From CAXBCP01 sp963974055 (GTDB lineage Bacteria > Pseudomonadota > Alphaproteobacteria > MPNO01 > UBA830): 54,098 bases of DNA. Numbering within the stretch: position 1 is the first letter of the stretch; each line of letters starts with the position of its first letter. Positions 1 through 8,729 of this stretch are shown one piece after another. Position numbers and translations under genes: made by a program. The stretch spans positions 1 through 54,098 of the forward strand of contig CAXBCP010000030.1 in the NCBI GenBank assembly GCA_963974055.1, written 5' to 3'. Below the pieces are notes generated by a model. That model saw nothing but the letters and a program-made list of their open reading frames with translations, did not search any database and was not told where the DNA came from.

Positions 1-131
1 CGGCAGCGCCTGTCGCTTCCCCGCCCCCGGCCGAACCGGCCCCGGCAAAACAGAGTGGCGGGCTGAGCCCGGCCGTCTGGGTCGGCGGACTGATCGTCGC
101 CGCAATTGTCGTCCTGGTCCTGCTGACCTGA
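1..131 (+). CDS. C-terminal end of a membrane-anchored protein (partial)
   Basis: Only the last 42 codons are in the window (frame starting at base 3, TGA at 129-131). They encode an Ala/Pro-rich linker followed by a single hydrophobic segment of about 20 residues (VWVGGLIVAAIVVLVLLT) that ends right at the C-terminus. This looks like a tail-anchored or C-terminally anchored protein whose soluble part lies upstream. The family cannot be named from this fragment. It is on the same strand as the cox operon but separated from it by about 200 bases. Confidence 0.6.
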   Translation, partial: AAPVASPPPAEPAPAKQSGGLSPAVWVGGLIVAAIVVLVLLT

Positions 132-183
132 CGGAAGATTCTCATCCACCCGGACGAAGAGCCTAAAAGCGGGCTCTGGCCGC

Positions 184-212
184 TTGACCTTGCTCTTCAC
201 GGGCGGTTTACT
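184..212 (+). promoter_or_regulatory. Candidate sigma-70-type promoter of the cox operon
   Basis: TTGACC (184-189) and TTTACT (207-212) are separated by 17 bases, about 120 bases upstream of the preferred coxS start. It is the best -35/-10 pair I found in the 200-base gap between the upstream partial gene and coxS. The match is moderate, so this is a candidate only. Confidence 0.35.
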
Positions 213-332
213 GCGACTTAGAAGAACGTTCGTAATGAACTCGGGATTTTCGCAGTGCATGGTCGACAGACCGTCGCATTGCAATTGAAACGGTCGGACA
301 CATCACGTTTCCGGCAAAATATGGAGGCTCCT

Positions 333-809
333 ATGGCGACAAACACTGTCTCGATGACGGTGAACGGCAAAAAGGTATCGGCGGATGTCGAAAACCGTAC
401 GCTCCTGGTTCAGTATCTGCGCGAACACCTCGGCATGACCGGAACGCATGTCGGCTGCGACACCACCCAGTGCGGTGCCTGCACAGTTCATATCGGCGGC
501 CTTCCGATCAAGTCCTGCACGATCCTCGCCCGTCAGCTCGAAGGCGCCGACGTCACGACGATCGAAGGCCTCGCCGACGGCGACAAACTGCATCCCATGC
601 AGGAAGCGTTTCGTGAAAACCATGCCCTGCAATGCGGTTTCTGCACCCCCGGCATGGTGATGAGCGCCATCGGTATCGTCGAGCGCAACAAGGACAGTCT
701 CGACGAGAAAACGGTCCGCGAAGAACTTGAAGGCAATTTCTGCCGCTGCACGGGCTATCACAACATCGTAAAGGCGATTCTCGCCGCGCATAAGGAAATG
801 ACTGCCTAA
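333..809 (+). CDS. coxS: Form II CO dehydrogenase-like small subunit, 2x[2Fe-2S]
   Basis: Electron-transfer subunit of a xanthine oxidase-family molybdenum hydroxylase, 158 residues from the ATG at 333. It would pass electrons from the Mo centre to the FAD subunit in the cytoplasm. The plant-type [2Fe-2S] domain has C42, C47, C50 and C62. The second cluster domain has C101 and C104 (CGFCTPGM) and C137/C139 (FCRCTGY). An upstream in-frame ATG at 255 would add 26 residues unlike the family, whereas 333 has a GGAGG six bases before it and gives the usual family length. It is the first gene of an S-L-M operon, the order known for form II (BMS-type) enzymes rather than the M-S-L order of true CO dehydrogenases. 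Confidence 0.95.
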   Translation: MATNTVSMTVNGKKVSADVENRTLLVQYLREHLGMTGTHVGCDTTQCGACTVHIGGLPIKSCTILARQLEGADVTTIEGLADGDKLHPMQEAFRENHALQCGFCTPGMVMSAIGIVERNKDSLDEKTVREELEGNFCRCTGYHNIVKAILAAHKEMTA

Positions 810-868
810 CTGCTGCCGAAGAACCGGGAAAACGGCCCGCAGCCTCGACCATAATCAGGGAGGCACCA

Positions 869-3238
869 ATGCCAGACGGAGCAATCGGTACACCGATCCG
901 ACGCCGGGAAGACCAACGTTTTCTGACCGGCGCCGGCCAATACGTCGACGATTTCAATCGTCCCGGCCAGACATACGCTTGGATGGTAAGGTCGTCAGTG
1001 GCCCACGCGGCAATCAAAAGCGTCGATATATCGAAAGCGGAGGCCGCCCCCGGCGTAGTGAAAATTCTCACCGGCGCCGACTGGGCCGCCGACGGGGTCG
1101 GCGGGCTTCCCTGCGGCTGGCAGGTAATCGGCAAAAACGATGTGGCAATGCACGAACCGCCCCATCCGGCCCTGGTCGCCGACAAGGTGCGCCATGTCGG
1201 CGACAATCTGGCGATCGTTATCGCGGAAACCAAAGATCAGGCACGCGACGCGGCAGAACTGATCGAAATCGACCTCGAAGAACGGCCCGCCGTCGTCTCG
1301 ATGTCGGCCGCCGCCGCGGACGGCGCCCCCCTTGTACACGACGATGTGCCGAACAACCTGTGCTACGACTGGGAAATCGGGGTCCGGGAAGACGCCGACG
1401 CGGTATTCGACAAGGCCGATCACGTCACCAGGCTGGAACTTGTCAATAACCGGCTTGTCGCCAATCCGATCGAACCGCGTGCCGCACTGGCCGAATACGA
1501 TCCGGCCGGCGATCATTACACGCTGTACACGACCAGCCAGAACCCGCACGTGATCCGCCTGCTCATGGGTGCGTTCGTGCTGTCGATTCCGGAACACAAG
1601 CTGCGAATCGTCGCCCCCGATGTCGGCGGCGGCTTCGGCGCAAAAATCTATCATTACGCCGAAGAAGCGATCCTCACCTGGGCATCGAAGAAAGTTCGCC
1701 GCCCGATCAAGTGGACAGCGGACCGTTCCGACAGTTTCATGACCGATGCGCAGGGCCGCGACCATGTCACGACGGGCGAACTCGCCCTCGACAAGGACGG
1801 CAAATTTCTCGCGCTCCGCGTTCAGACCAATGCCAATATGGGCGGCTACCTGTCGACCTTCGCGCCGGCGATCCCGACCTATCTCTATGCCACCCTCCTC
1901 GCCGGGCTGTACCGGACCCCGGTGATTTACTGCAACGTGAAGGCCTATTTCACCAACACCGTGCCCGTGGACGCCTATCGCGGCGCCGGAAGGCCCGAAG
2001 CCTGCTATCTGATCGAACGTCTGGTCGAACAGGCGGCGCGGGAAACCGGAATCGATAAAGTCGAAATTCGCCGCCGGAATTTCATCTCCGCGGCCGAAAT
2101 GCCGTATCAGACGCCGGTGGCACTGGAATACGATTCGGGCGACTTTATCCGGAACCTCGAAGACGGCCTGAAATCGGCCGAATACGATGGTTTCGCCGCC
2201 CGCCGCGCCGCATCCGAAAAAAACGGCAAGCTGCGCGGTGTCGGTCTTGCCACCTATATCGAGGCCTGCGGCATCGCCCCGTCGGCGGTCGCCGGCGCAC
2301 TCGGCGCCCGCGCCGGGTTGTTCGAATCCGCGGAAGTACGCGTGCATCCCACCGGTTCGGTGACGGTATTCACCGGCGCCCATCAGCACGGCCAGGGACA
2401 TGAAACGACATTCGCCCAGCTCGTCGCCGACGGGCTCGGCGTTGCCGTCGAGAATGTCGAAGTCGTCCACGGCGATACCGACCGGATCCAGTTCGGTATG
2501 GGCACATACGGTTCGCGTTCGCTCGCGGTCGGCGGTTCTGCTATCGTGAAGGCGATGGACAAGGTGGTCGAAAAGGGCAAGAAAATCGCGGCGCATCTGC
2601 TCGAGGCCTCAGTCGACGACATCGAATTCGACGCCGGCACGTTCCGCGTATCCGGCACCGACAGGGAACTCGGCATCGGCGACATCGCCCTGACCGCCTA
2701 CGTTCCGCACAATTACCCGATCGAAGAGCTCGAACCCGGGCTCGACGAAACGGCGTTTTATGACCCGAAGAACTTTACCTACCCCAATGGGTGCCATATC
2801 GCCGAGGTCGAAATCGACCCGACAACCGGCCAGGTTACCCTGTGCAGCTTCAATGCCGTCGACGATTTCGGCAAGATTATCAATCCGATGATCGTAGAAG
2901 GACAGGTGCATGGCGGGCTGGTGCAGGGTATCGGACAGGCGCTGATGGAAAACTGCATCTATGACGATCAGGGCCAACTGGTCACCGGGTCGTTCAACGA
3001 TTACTGTCTGCCGCGCGCAGACGATGTACCGAGCTTTACGGTCGGCACCAACGAAGGCGCGCCCTGCACGCATAATCCGCTGGGCGTCAAAGGATGTGGC
3101 GAGGCCGGCACGATCGGCGCCGGCGCCGCTGTAACGAACGCCGTGCTTGACGCGCTCGGCACAAAGGGTATTCACAACATAGACATGCCGGCGACACCCC
3201 ACCGGGTATGGCAGGCACTACAACAATCTAACGGCTAA
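869..3238 (+). CDS. coxL: Form II CO dehydrogenase-like large subunit (molybdenum hydroxylase)
   Basis: Catalytic Mo-cofactor subunit of the xanthine oxidase family, 789 residues, the usual length for CoxL. The active-site loop at residues 369-375 reads AYRGAGR, the form II signature. Form I enzymes that are established CO oxidisers carry AYxCSFR, with the Cys that binds copper. The base-catalytic Glu is E745 in GVKGCGEAG near the C-terminus, and the Mo-cofactor motif GGGFGAK is at about residue 254. A good SD (GGGAGG) precedes the ATG. It lies 59 bases after coxS and 16 bases before coxM, so it is clearly cotranscribed. The fold and cofactor are secure; the substrate is not. CO oxidation by form II proteins is disputed and an aldehyde, purine or other heterocycle is equally possible. 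Confidence 0.93.
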   Translation: MPDGAIGTPIRRREDQRFLTGAGQYVDDFNRPGQTYAWMVRSSVAHAAIKSVDISKAEAAPGVVKILTGADWAADGVGGLPCGWQVIGKNDVAMHEPPHPALVADKVRHVGDNLAIVIAETKDQARDAAELIEIDLEERPAVVSMSAAAADGAPLVHDDVPNNLCYDWEIGVREDADAVFDKADHVTRLELVNNRLVANPIEPRAALAEYDPAGDHYTLYTTSQNPHVIRLLMGAFVLSIPEHKLRIVAPDVGGGFGAKIYHYAEEAILTWASKKVRRPIKWTADRSDSFMTDAQGRDHVTTGELALDKDGKFLALRVQTNANMGGYLSTFAPAIPTYLYATLLAGLYRTPVIYCNVKAYFTNTVPVDAYRGAGRPEACYLIERLVEQAARETGIDKVEIRRRNFISAAEMPYQTPVALEYDSGDFIRNLEDGLKSAEYDGFAARRAASEKNGKLRGVGLATYIEACGIAPSAVAGALGARAGLFESAEVRVHPTGSVTVFTGAHQHGQGHETTFAQLVADGLGVAVENVEVVHGDTDRIQFGMGTYGSRSLAVGGSAIVKAMDKVVEKGKKIAAHLLEASVDDIEFDAGTFRVSGTDRELGIGDIALTAYVPHNYPIEELEPGLDETAFYDPKNFTYPNGCHIAEVEIDPTTGQVTLCSFNAVDDFGKIINPMIVEGQVHGGLVQGIGQALMENCIYDDQGQLVTGSFNDYCLPRADDVPSFTVGTNEGAPCTHNPLGVKGCGEAGTIGAGAAVTNAVLDALGTKGIHNIDMPATPHRVWQALQQSNG

Positions 3239-3254
3239 CTGGAAAGGTCGAGAC

Positions 3255-4052
3255 ATGTACGATTTCAATTACAAACGCGCCACCTCGGTAGACGACGCGG
3301 CTGCCGCCATCAACAGTGCGGATGACGGCAAGATTGTCGCCGGCGGGATGACGCTGCTGCCGACGCTGAAACAGCGCCTGGCGATGCCGTCCGATCTTGT
3401 CGATCTCGCAGACCTGAGCGATCTGGTCGGCATTACCGTCGACGGCAGTTCGGTCACGATCGGCGCCATGACGCCCCATGCCGTCGTGCATGCGTCGGCG
3501 GACGTCCAGAAGGCGATCCCCGCCCTGTCCAAGCTGGCCGGTCTGATCGGCGATCCGATGGTCCGCAACCGCGGCACCATCGGCGGCTCGATCTCGAATA
3601 ACGACCCCGCCGCCGACTACCCGTCCGCCGTTGTCGGACTTGGCGCGACCGTCCATACCAGCAAACGCGAAATCGCCGGGGACGACTTCTTCACCGGCAT
3701 GTTTGAAACAGCGCTCGAAGAAGACGAAATCGTGACCAAGGTCGTCTTCCCGATCCCCGAAAAAGCGGCCTATATGAAGTTCCCGAACCCGGCATCCCGC
3801 TATGCCGTTGTCGGCACCTTTGTCAGCAAGGGCCCCCAGGGCACCCGCGTCGCGGTTACCGGCGCCGGCCCGTGCGTTTTCCGCCAGTCAGACATGGAAG
3901 CCGCGCTTGAAAGCAATTTCACGCCGGAAGCCGTCGAAAACATCAAGCAGGACGATGGCGATCTGAATACGGATATCCACGCGAGCGCCGAATACCGCGC
4001 CCATCTGGTGACCGTTATGGCAAAACGCGCAGTTGCGGAAGCCAACGGCTGA
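3255..4052 (+). CDS. coxM: Form II CO dehydrogenase-like medium subunit, FAD-binding
   Basis: FAD subunit (265 residues) that would take electrons from CoxS and hand them to a quinone or other acceptor. The two FAD-binding loops of the family are present: AGGMTLLPTLK near residues 32-42 and RNRGTIGGSISNND near 103-116. A C-terminal CO_deh_flav_C-type region follows. It starts 16 bases after coxL, completing an SLM operon. No additional domain or damage is seen. Assignment to the subunit family is firm, while the physiological electron acceptor cannot be read from sequence. Confidence 0.93.
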   Translation: MYDFNYKRATSVDDAAAAINSADDGKIVAGGMTLLPTLKQRLAMPSDLVDLADLSDLVGITVDGSSVTIGAMTPHAVVHASADVQKAIPALSKLAGLIGDPMVRNRGTIGGSISNNDPAADYPSAVVGLGATVHTSKREIAGDDFFTGMFETALEEDEIVTKVVFPIPEKAAYMKFPNPASRYAVVGTFVSKGPQGTRVAVTGAGPCVFRQSDMEAALESNFTPEAVENIKQDDGDLNTDIHASAEYRAHLVTVMAKRAVAEANG

Positions 4053-4096
4053 CGGCAGCGGAACCGCATACAGCAAACGTTCCAGGAAAAACCAGG

Positions 4097-5374
4097 ATGA
4101 TCCTCCACAATAGCAGGCGGACCATCCTGGTTTCCTGTATCTGCCTGGCGGCGATAGTGCCGCTATCCCCGCAAAAAGCCGCAGCCCAGGGCGCCGGTAA
4201 TTCCGCAACGGCCGGCGGAACCCCGAACGCGTTTTTCCGCGCCCTTCAGACAATCGATGCCCAGCAGAATGCGGTTGCCGCCACGCGCAGCTATGCCCGC
4301 CCCCTTCCCGGCGCCCGCCCGACGGCCTACAGGACCGGTGCGTTCCGGGCGCCCTTGCAGCCGTCCCCCGCCGTCGCCCCGGTGACGGCGTCGGGTCAGA
4401 CACCGTCTTCGTTTTACAGTGCCGTCCGCGCGATCGACAGCCAGCAGAACGCGCCCTACGCCGCACCGGCCTTCGCCCCTACGGCGACGACAGCGCCGCT
4501 CCCCGGGGCCACGGTCGCGCCGTCGCGGTGGTTGGCACAACAGCCGGTTTACGACTACCGTACGGCGACGGCGCCTCAGCCGGTGGAAACGACGATCGTG
4601 GAGGGAACCGCGAACGCGCCGATGAATGTGTCCATCCTGAGCACCGACTACCTGCTCAGCTATCCGCAGAACGCCTGGCGCATCATTTCTGCGCCCTATA
4701 ATTTCGACACCAGGGACTGGCTGACCGCCGGGGGTATCGCCGCGACAACCGGCCTTCTGCTGCTCGCCGACAAGGAACTCAACGATACCTGGCGCGACGA
4801 TATCCGGTCGGACACGCTTGACGATTTTCTCGACGTCATGGAAAATTTCGGCGATTCCAAAATCATCATTTTCGGCGCGCTCGGCGGATACGCGATGGGG
4901 GAGCTGATCGGCACCGACCGGGACCAGGAAGCCGCCCTCCTCGTCGCCCAGAGTTTCGTGCTGTCCGCCGGGCTTACCCAGGGGTTGAAATTCGCCTTTC
5001 GCCGCGACCGGCCGGATGACAGCCGGGACGACCAGTATTCCTTTTTCTCGTCGGATGCGAGCAAGACGAACTCGTCCTTTCCGTCCGGGCACGCAACAAA
5101 CGCGTTCTCGATGGCGGCGGTCCTGACCAATGTTTACGATGAAAGCGCGCCGTGGCTCGGCTGGGTTCTTTACCCGATTGCGGGTGCTACGGCCCTTGCC
5201 CGCGTAAACAACGAACGCCATTGGGGGTCCGACGTCTTTCTGGGCTCGGCCCTGGGGTATTTCATCGGCCGGATGGTCGTCCGCTACAGCCCGTTCCGGA
5301 ACAAGCAGACCGTCAGCATTGAGCCGATTTCCGACGGCGACCTGAATGGGCTGCGGATCGTCCACAAACTCTAG
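4097..5374 (+). CDS. Secreted PAP2-family phosphatase with duplicated N-terminal motif
   Basis: The protein has 425 residues, with an N-terminal signal peptide ending near AAAQG. A long Ala/Pro-rich segment contains two copies of a motif: FFRALQTIDAQQNA at 46-59 and FYSAVRAIDSQQNA at 106-119. The C-terminal half is a PAP2 domain with all three signature motifs: KFAFRRDRP (298-306), PSGH (329-332) and ARVNNERHWGSD (H375, D379). Family members remove phosphate from lipids or polyprenyl diphosphates, or act as acid phosphatases. Several hydrophobic stretches suggest a membrane or envelope location. The gene sits between the cox structural genes and their maturation genes on the same strand, 44 bases after coxM, an unusual place for a phosphatase. 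The motif repeat resembles no domain I know. Confidence 0.85.
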   Translation: MILHNSRRTILVSCICLAAIVPLSPQKAAAQGAGNSATAGGTPNAFFRALQTIDAQQNAVAATRSYARPLPGARPTAYRTGAFRAPLQPSPAVAPVTASGQTPSSFYSAVRAIDSQQNAPYAAPAFAPTATTAPLPGATVAPSRWLAQQPVYDYRTATAPQPVETTIVEGTANAPMNVSILSTDYLLSYPQNAWRIISAPYNFDTRDWLTAGGIAATTGLLLLADKELNDTWRDDIRSDTLDDFLDVMENFGDSKIIIFGALGGYAMGELIGTDRDQEAALLVAQSFVLSAGLTQGLKFAFRRDRPDDSRDDQYSFFSSDASKTNSSFPSGHATNAFSMAAVLTNVYDESAPWLGWVLYPIAGATALARVNNERHWGSDVFLGSALGYFIGRMVVRYSPFRNKQTVSIEPISDGDLNGLRIVHKL

Positions 5375-5434
5375 ACCGCCGGGAATAGCTCCTTCTCTTG
5401 AGAACAGCCCCGCAATGCTGTAGGTGCATTAGGT

Positions 5435-6355
5435 ATGACTGATAATCTCCCCTCCTCCGTTGATGCCGTTGTCGATATGCTGCGCGGCGGAAACTATGTC
5501 GGCGACCGCTCGCTTTCTACGGCGCTCTATCTTGCGCTCAAGCTGGGTCGCCCCCTGTTCCTCGAAGGCGAAGCCGGCGTCGGCAAGACCGAGATCGGCA
5601 AGGTCCTTTCCGAAGCCCTGGGCCGCCGCCTCATCCGGCTCCAGTGCTACGAGGGCCTCGATGTGTCCTCGGCGGTATACGAGTGGAACTACTCGATGCA
5701 GATGATCGATATCCGCATCGCCGAAGCCGCCGGCCAGCAGGACCGCGAACGTATCGAAGACGACATATTTTCCGAACGGTTTCTCATCAAACGCCCCCTG
5801 TTGCAGGCGCTCGAAGCAGACGATTCAGGGCAACCGCCGGTCCTGCTGATCGACGAACTGGACCGCACGGACGAGCCCTTCGAAGCCTTCCTGCTTGAAA
5901 TTCTCTCGGATTTCCAGGTCACGATCCCCGAAATAGGCACCGTGAAGGCGGCCAAGCCGCCGATCGTGATCATCACCTCCAACCGGACACGGGAAATTCA
6001 CGATGCGATCAAGCGCCGCTGCTTCTATTTCTGGGTCGATTACCCCAACGCCAGGCGCGAACTCGAAATCCTCAAGGTCAAGGTGCCCGACGCACCCGAA
6101 AAACTGACGCGGCAGGTTGTCGAATTCGTCCAGCACCTGCGCAACCGCGATCTGTTCAAGCTGCCGGGCGTCGCCGAGACGATCGACTGGACCAATGCGC
6201 TGATCCAGCTCGACAAAATCGACCTCGATCCCGAAACGGTGAATTCTTCCCTCGGCGTCCTACTGAAATACCAGGACGATATCGAAAAAATCCAGGGCTC
6301 GGAGGCCGCTAATATCCTGGACGAGGTAAAGGCAGGCATCGCGGCGGGCGCCTGA
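5435..6355 (+). CDS. coxD: MoxR-type AAA+ ATPase, CoxD-like
   Basis: AAA+ ATPase of 306 residues in the MoxR group. Walker A is GEAGVGKT (residues 45-52), Walker B is VLLIDELDR with the sensor-region TSNRTRE further on. CoxD-type proteins are thought to remodel the molybdenum hydroxylase during active-site assembly together with the VWA partner CoxE. The stop codon overlaps the next start (TGATG at 6353-6357), so CoxD and the VWA protein are translationally coupled. That is the usual MoxR/VWA pairing. Assignment is strong by sequence and by location behind coxSLM. Confidence 0.92.
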   Translation: MTDNLPSSVDAVVDMLRGGNYVGDRSLSTALYLALKLGRPLFLEGEAGVGKTEIGKVLSEALGRRLIRLQCYEGLDVSSAVYEWNYSMQMIDIRIAEAAGQQDRERIEDDIFSERFLIKRPLLQALEADDSGQPPVLLIDELDRTDEPFEAFLLEILSDFQVTIPEIGTVKAAKPPIVIITSNRTREIHDAIKRRCFYFWVDYPNARRELEILKVKVPDAPEKLTRQVVEFVQHLRNRDLFKLPGVAETIDWTNALIQLDKIDLDPETVNSSLGVLLKYQDDIEKIQGSEAANILDEVKAGIAAGA

Positions 6356-7653
6356 TGGCCGATACGCCAGCAGATCCCCCGCCCGATTCCCCGGCGAACA
6401 CCGACCTGACGCCGGGAATGCAGCTGCTCGACCGGCTGGATGACAACAAGCTTGCGCCCAATATCATGCATTTCGGGCGTGTGCTGCGGGCAGCGGGCCT
6501 GCCCATCGGCCCCGGCAAGATTATCGATGCGACGCAGGCCGTCATGGAAGTCGGCATCCAGAGCCGGTCCGATTTTTACTGGGCGCTGCACGCAGTTTTC
6601 GTCAACCGGCGCGATCAGCATGAACTGTTCGACCAGGCATTCCACATATTCTGGAAAGACCCCAAGCTCCTGGAACGGATGATGGGCATCCTGCTGCCGC
6701 AGATCGACAGCGGCGAGGCGCCCCCGCCCGAAGAACAACCGCTCCGCCGCCTCCAGGAAGCGCTGAGCCAGCCGCAGGACGACAAGCCCGAATCCGAACA
6801 GGAAGAGGAGCAGGAAGAGGAAATCGAACTCGACGCGGCGATGACCGTGTCCGAGCGCGAGCTTCTGCAGACCATGGATTTCGAGGAAATGTCCGCCGAC
6901 GAAATCGAGGCCGCAAAACGCGCGATCGCGCAGATGCGCCTGCCGATAACCGAAATCCCGACCCGCCGCTATCAGGTCAGCCCGCGCCAGGCACGGGTCG
7001 ATATGCGCGCCACCATGCGTGCCGCCCTGCGATCCGGCGGGGATTCGATCCCGCTGAAGTTCCGCAAACGGCGTACCCGCCCGCCGCCGCTGGTGATTCT
7101 GTGCGATATTTCGGGCTCCATGAGCCGATACACGCGCATGTTCCTGCATTTCATGCATGCGGTCACCAACGACCGCGACCGTGTACATACCTTTCTGTTC
7201 GGCACCCGCCTGACCAACGTGACGCGCTACCTGCGGAACAAGGACATCGATATCGCCATCGAACAGGTCACCGATGCCGTCGAGGACTGGTCCGGCGGCA
7301 CGCGGATCGGAGAAAGTCTGAGCGATTTCAACAGGTTCTGGTCACGCCGCGTGCTCGGTCAGGGCGCCATCGTAATCCTGATCTCGGACGGGCTCGACCG
7401 CGATGCGGGCCGTGGCCTGCACATGGAGATCGAACGGCTGCATAAATCCTGCCGGCGCCTGATCTGGCTGAACCCGCTCCTGCGGTTCGACGGCTTCCAG
7501 CCGAAAAGCCAGGGTATTCAGGCAATCCTGCCATCCGTTGACGAATTCCGTCCGGTGCACAATCTTAACAGTCTGGAAGAGCTGATCGGCGCGCTGAATC
7601 GCCCCGGCGGCCCGCGCAAGCAAGGAGTACAGGAATGGCTGACGGAAATGTAA
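6355..7653 (+). CDS. coxE: VWA-domain protein, CoxE-like
   Basis: Protein of 432 residues. An N-terminal helical region is followed by a strongly acidic stretch (near 140-165, many Glu) and a C-terminal von Willebrand A domain. The metal-ion-dependent adhesion site begins DISGS at 251-255 and continues with GGTRIGESL and ISDGLDRD. CoxE-type proteins work with the MoxR ATPase in maturation of CO dehydrogenase-like enzymes, and metal binding by the VWA domain is presumed to couple them. It overlaps coxD by one base and the following XdhC-type gene by 19 bases. No defect is seen. Confidence 0.92.
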   Translation: MADTPADPPPDSPANTDLTPGMQLLDRLDDNKLAPNIMHFGRVLRAAGLPIGPGKIIDATQAVMEVGIQSRSDFYWALHAVFVNRRDQHELFDQAFHIFWKDPKLLERMMGILLPQIDSGEAPPPEEQPLRRLQEALSQPQDDKPESEQEEEQEEEIELDAAMTVSERELLQTMDFEEMSADEIEAAKRAIAQMRLPITEIPTRRYQVSPRQARVDMRATMRAALRSGGDSIPLKFRKRRTRPPPLVILCDISGSMSRYTRMFLHFMHAVTNDRDRVHTFLFGTRLTNVTRYLRNKDIDIAIEQVTDAVEDWSGGTRIGESLSDFNRFWSRRVLGQGAIVILISDGLDRDAGRGLHMEIERLHKSCRRLIWLNPLLRFDGFQPKSQGIQAILPSVDEFRPVHNLNSLEELIGALNRPGGPRKQGVQEWLTEM

Positions 7654-7982
7654 CGACGGGCCTGTCGATGGACGACGACGTCCTGACCGAGGCCGCGAAA
7701 TGGCGCAAGGAAGGCCGCAATGTCGCGCTGGCGACCGTGGTGTCCACGTGGGGATCGTCCCCCCGCCCGACCGGCAGCCACCTCGCGATTGACGAGGACG
7801 GCAAGATCGTCGGATCGGTCTCCGGCGGCTGTATCGAGGGCGCCGTGGTCAGCGAATCCATGGAAGTGATGCAAACCGGCAAGCCGAAGGTCCTGGAATA
7901 CGGCGTCACCAACGAACTGGCCTGGGAAGTCGGCCTCGCCTGCGGCGGCTCCATCCACGTCTATGTAGAGAAAGTCGAATGA
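7635..7982 (+). CDS. XdhC/CoxF-type maturation factor, N-terminal-domain protein
   Basis: 115-residue protein matching only the N-terminal half of XdhC: STWGSSPRPTG, GSVSGGCIEGAV and LACGGSIHVYVE are the family signatures. XdhC proteins bind the molybdenum cofactor, help its sulfuration and insert it into xanthine dehydrogenase-family enzymes. Here the second (Rossmann) half is a separate gene starting in the ATGA overlap at 7979, so the two halves are made as separate but coupled chains. The gene starts inside the end of coxE with GGAG before the ATG. Confidence 0.9.
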   Translation: MADGNVTTGLSMDDDVLTEAAKWRKEGRNVALATVVSTWGSSPRPTGSHLAIDEDGKIVGSVSGGCIEGAVVSESMEVMQTGKPKVLEYGVTNELAWEVGLACGGSIHVYVEKVE

Positions 7983-8692
7983 AACAGGAAACCCTGACCC
8001 AGCTGCTGGACGACCAGACAGCCAAACGGGCCGTCGCGCTCGCAACCGATATGGAGTCCGGCGACCAGACGCTGATCTACACCGATTCCGCCAACGGCCC
8101 GGATTCCGATAACGCCGAAGTTCTGGCCGCAGCCCGCCAGGCCATCCAGGACGACCGCAGCAAGGTCTACGAGCTGAGCGGGCGGCGCATCTTCGTCGAG
8201 ACCTTCAACCCGCCGCTTCGGATGCTGATTGTCGGCGCCGTTCATATTGCGCAGCCGCTGTCGCGCATGGCGTCGGTGGCCGGATACGATGTCACCGTAA
8301 TCGACCCGCGCGCCTCGTTCGCCACGGATGAACGTTTTCCCGGCATTTCCCTGAACGGCGAATGGCCGGACGATGCCATGAAAGCGCTCGACCCGGACCG
8401 CCGCACGGCCGTCGTCACACTGACCCACGACCCCAAACTGGACGATCCCGGGCTTGAAGTCGCGCTGAAATCCGATGCGTTTTACATCGGTGCCCTGGGC
8501 AGCCGCAAAACCCATGCGGGGCGTGTCGCACGTCTAACCGATGCCGGGTTCAGCGAGGCAGAAATTGCCCGCATTCACGCCCCTGTGGGCCTGAATATAG
8601 GCTCGATTTCGCCGGCCGAGATCGCAGTATCGATTCTGGCCCAGATCACCGAGGTGCTTCATCGCAAGATCGAGGCGCGGGCGGCAGCGTGA
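7979..8692 (+). CDS. XdhC/CoxI-type maturation factor, Rossmann-domain protein
   Basis: 237 residues corresponding to the C-terminal XdhC Rossmann domain. An N-terminal helical part is followed by LIVGAVHIAQPLS, a nucleotide-binding-type beta-alpha-beta, then VIDPRASFATDERFP, IGALGSRKTHA and IGSISPAEIAVSI, all characteristic of the family. It shares ATGA with the preceding N-terminal-domain gene, which suggests that the two proteins act as a complex equal to one XdhC. The family function is Mo-cofactor maturation. The Rossmann loop has A-V-H where a Gly-rich loop is common, as often seen in this family. Confidence 0.9.
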   Translation: MKQETLTQLLDDQTAKRAVALATDMESGDQTLIYTDSANGPDSDNAEVLAAARQAIQDDRSKVYELSGRRIFVETFNPPLRMLIVGAVHIAQPLSRMASVAGYDVTVIDPRASFATDERFPGISLNGEWPDDAMKALDPDRRTAVVTLTHDPKLDDPGLEVALKSDAFYIGALGSRKTHAGRVARLTDAGFSEAEIARIHAPVGLNIGSISPAEIAVSILAQITEVLHRKIEARAAA

Positions 8693-8729
8693 TACGCGTT
8701 CGATCGGCCCGCGTTCCGGCTGATATGTC

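Noticed and set aside
158..177. AGAGCC/GGCTCT hairpin after the first partial gene
   Set aside because: Six-bp stem with an eight-base loop and no T run; too weak to call a terminator.
995..2596. Long minus-strand ORF (533 codons) opposite coxL
   Set aside because: It is antisense to a clear coxL, its product is rich in Arg/Gly/His without any family motif, and long opposite-strand frames are usual in high-GC genes.
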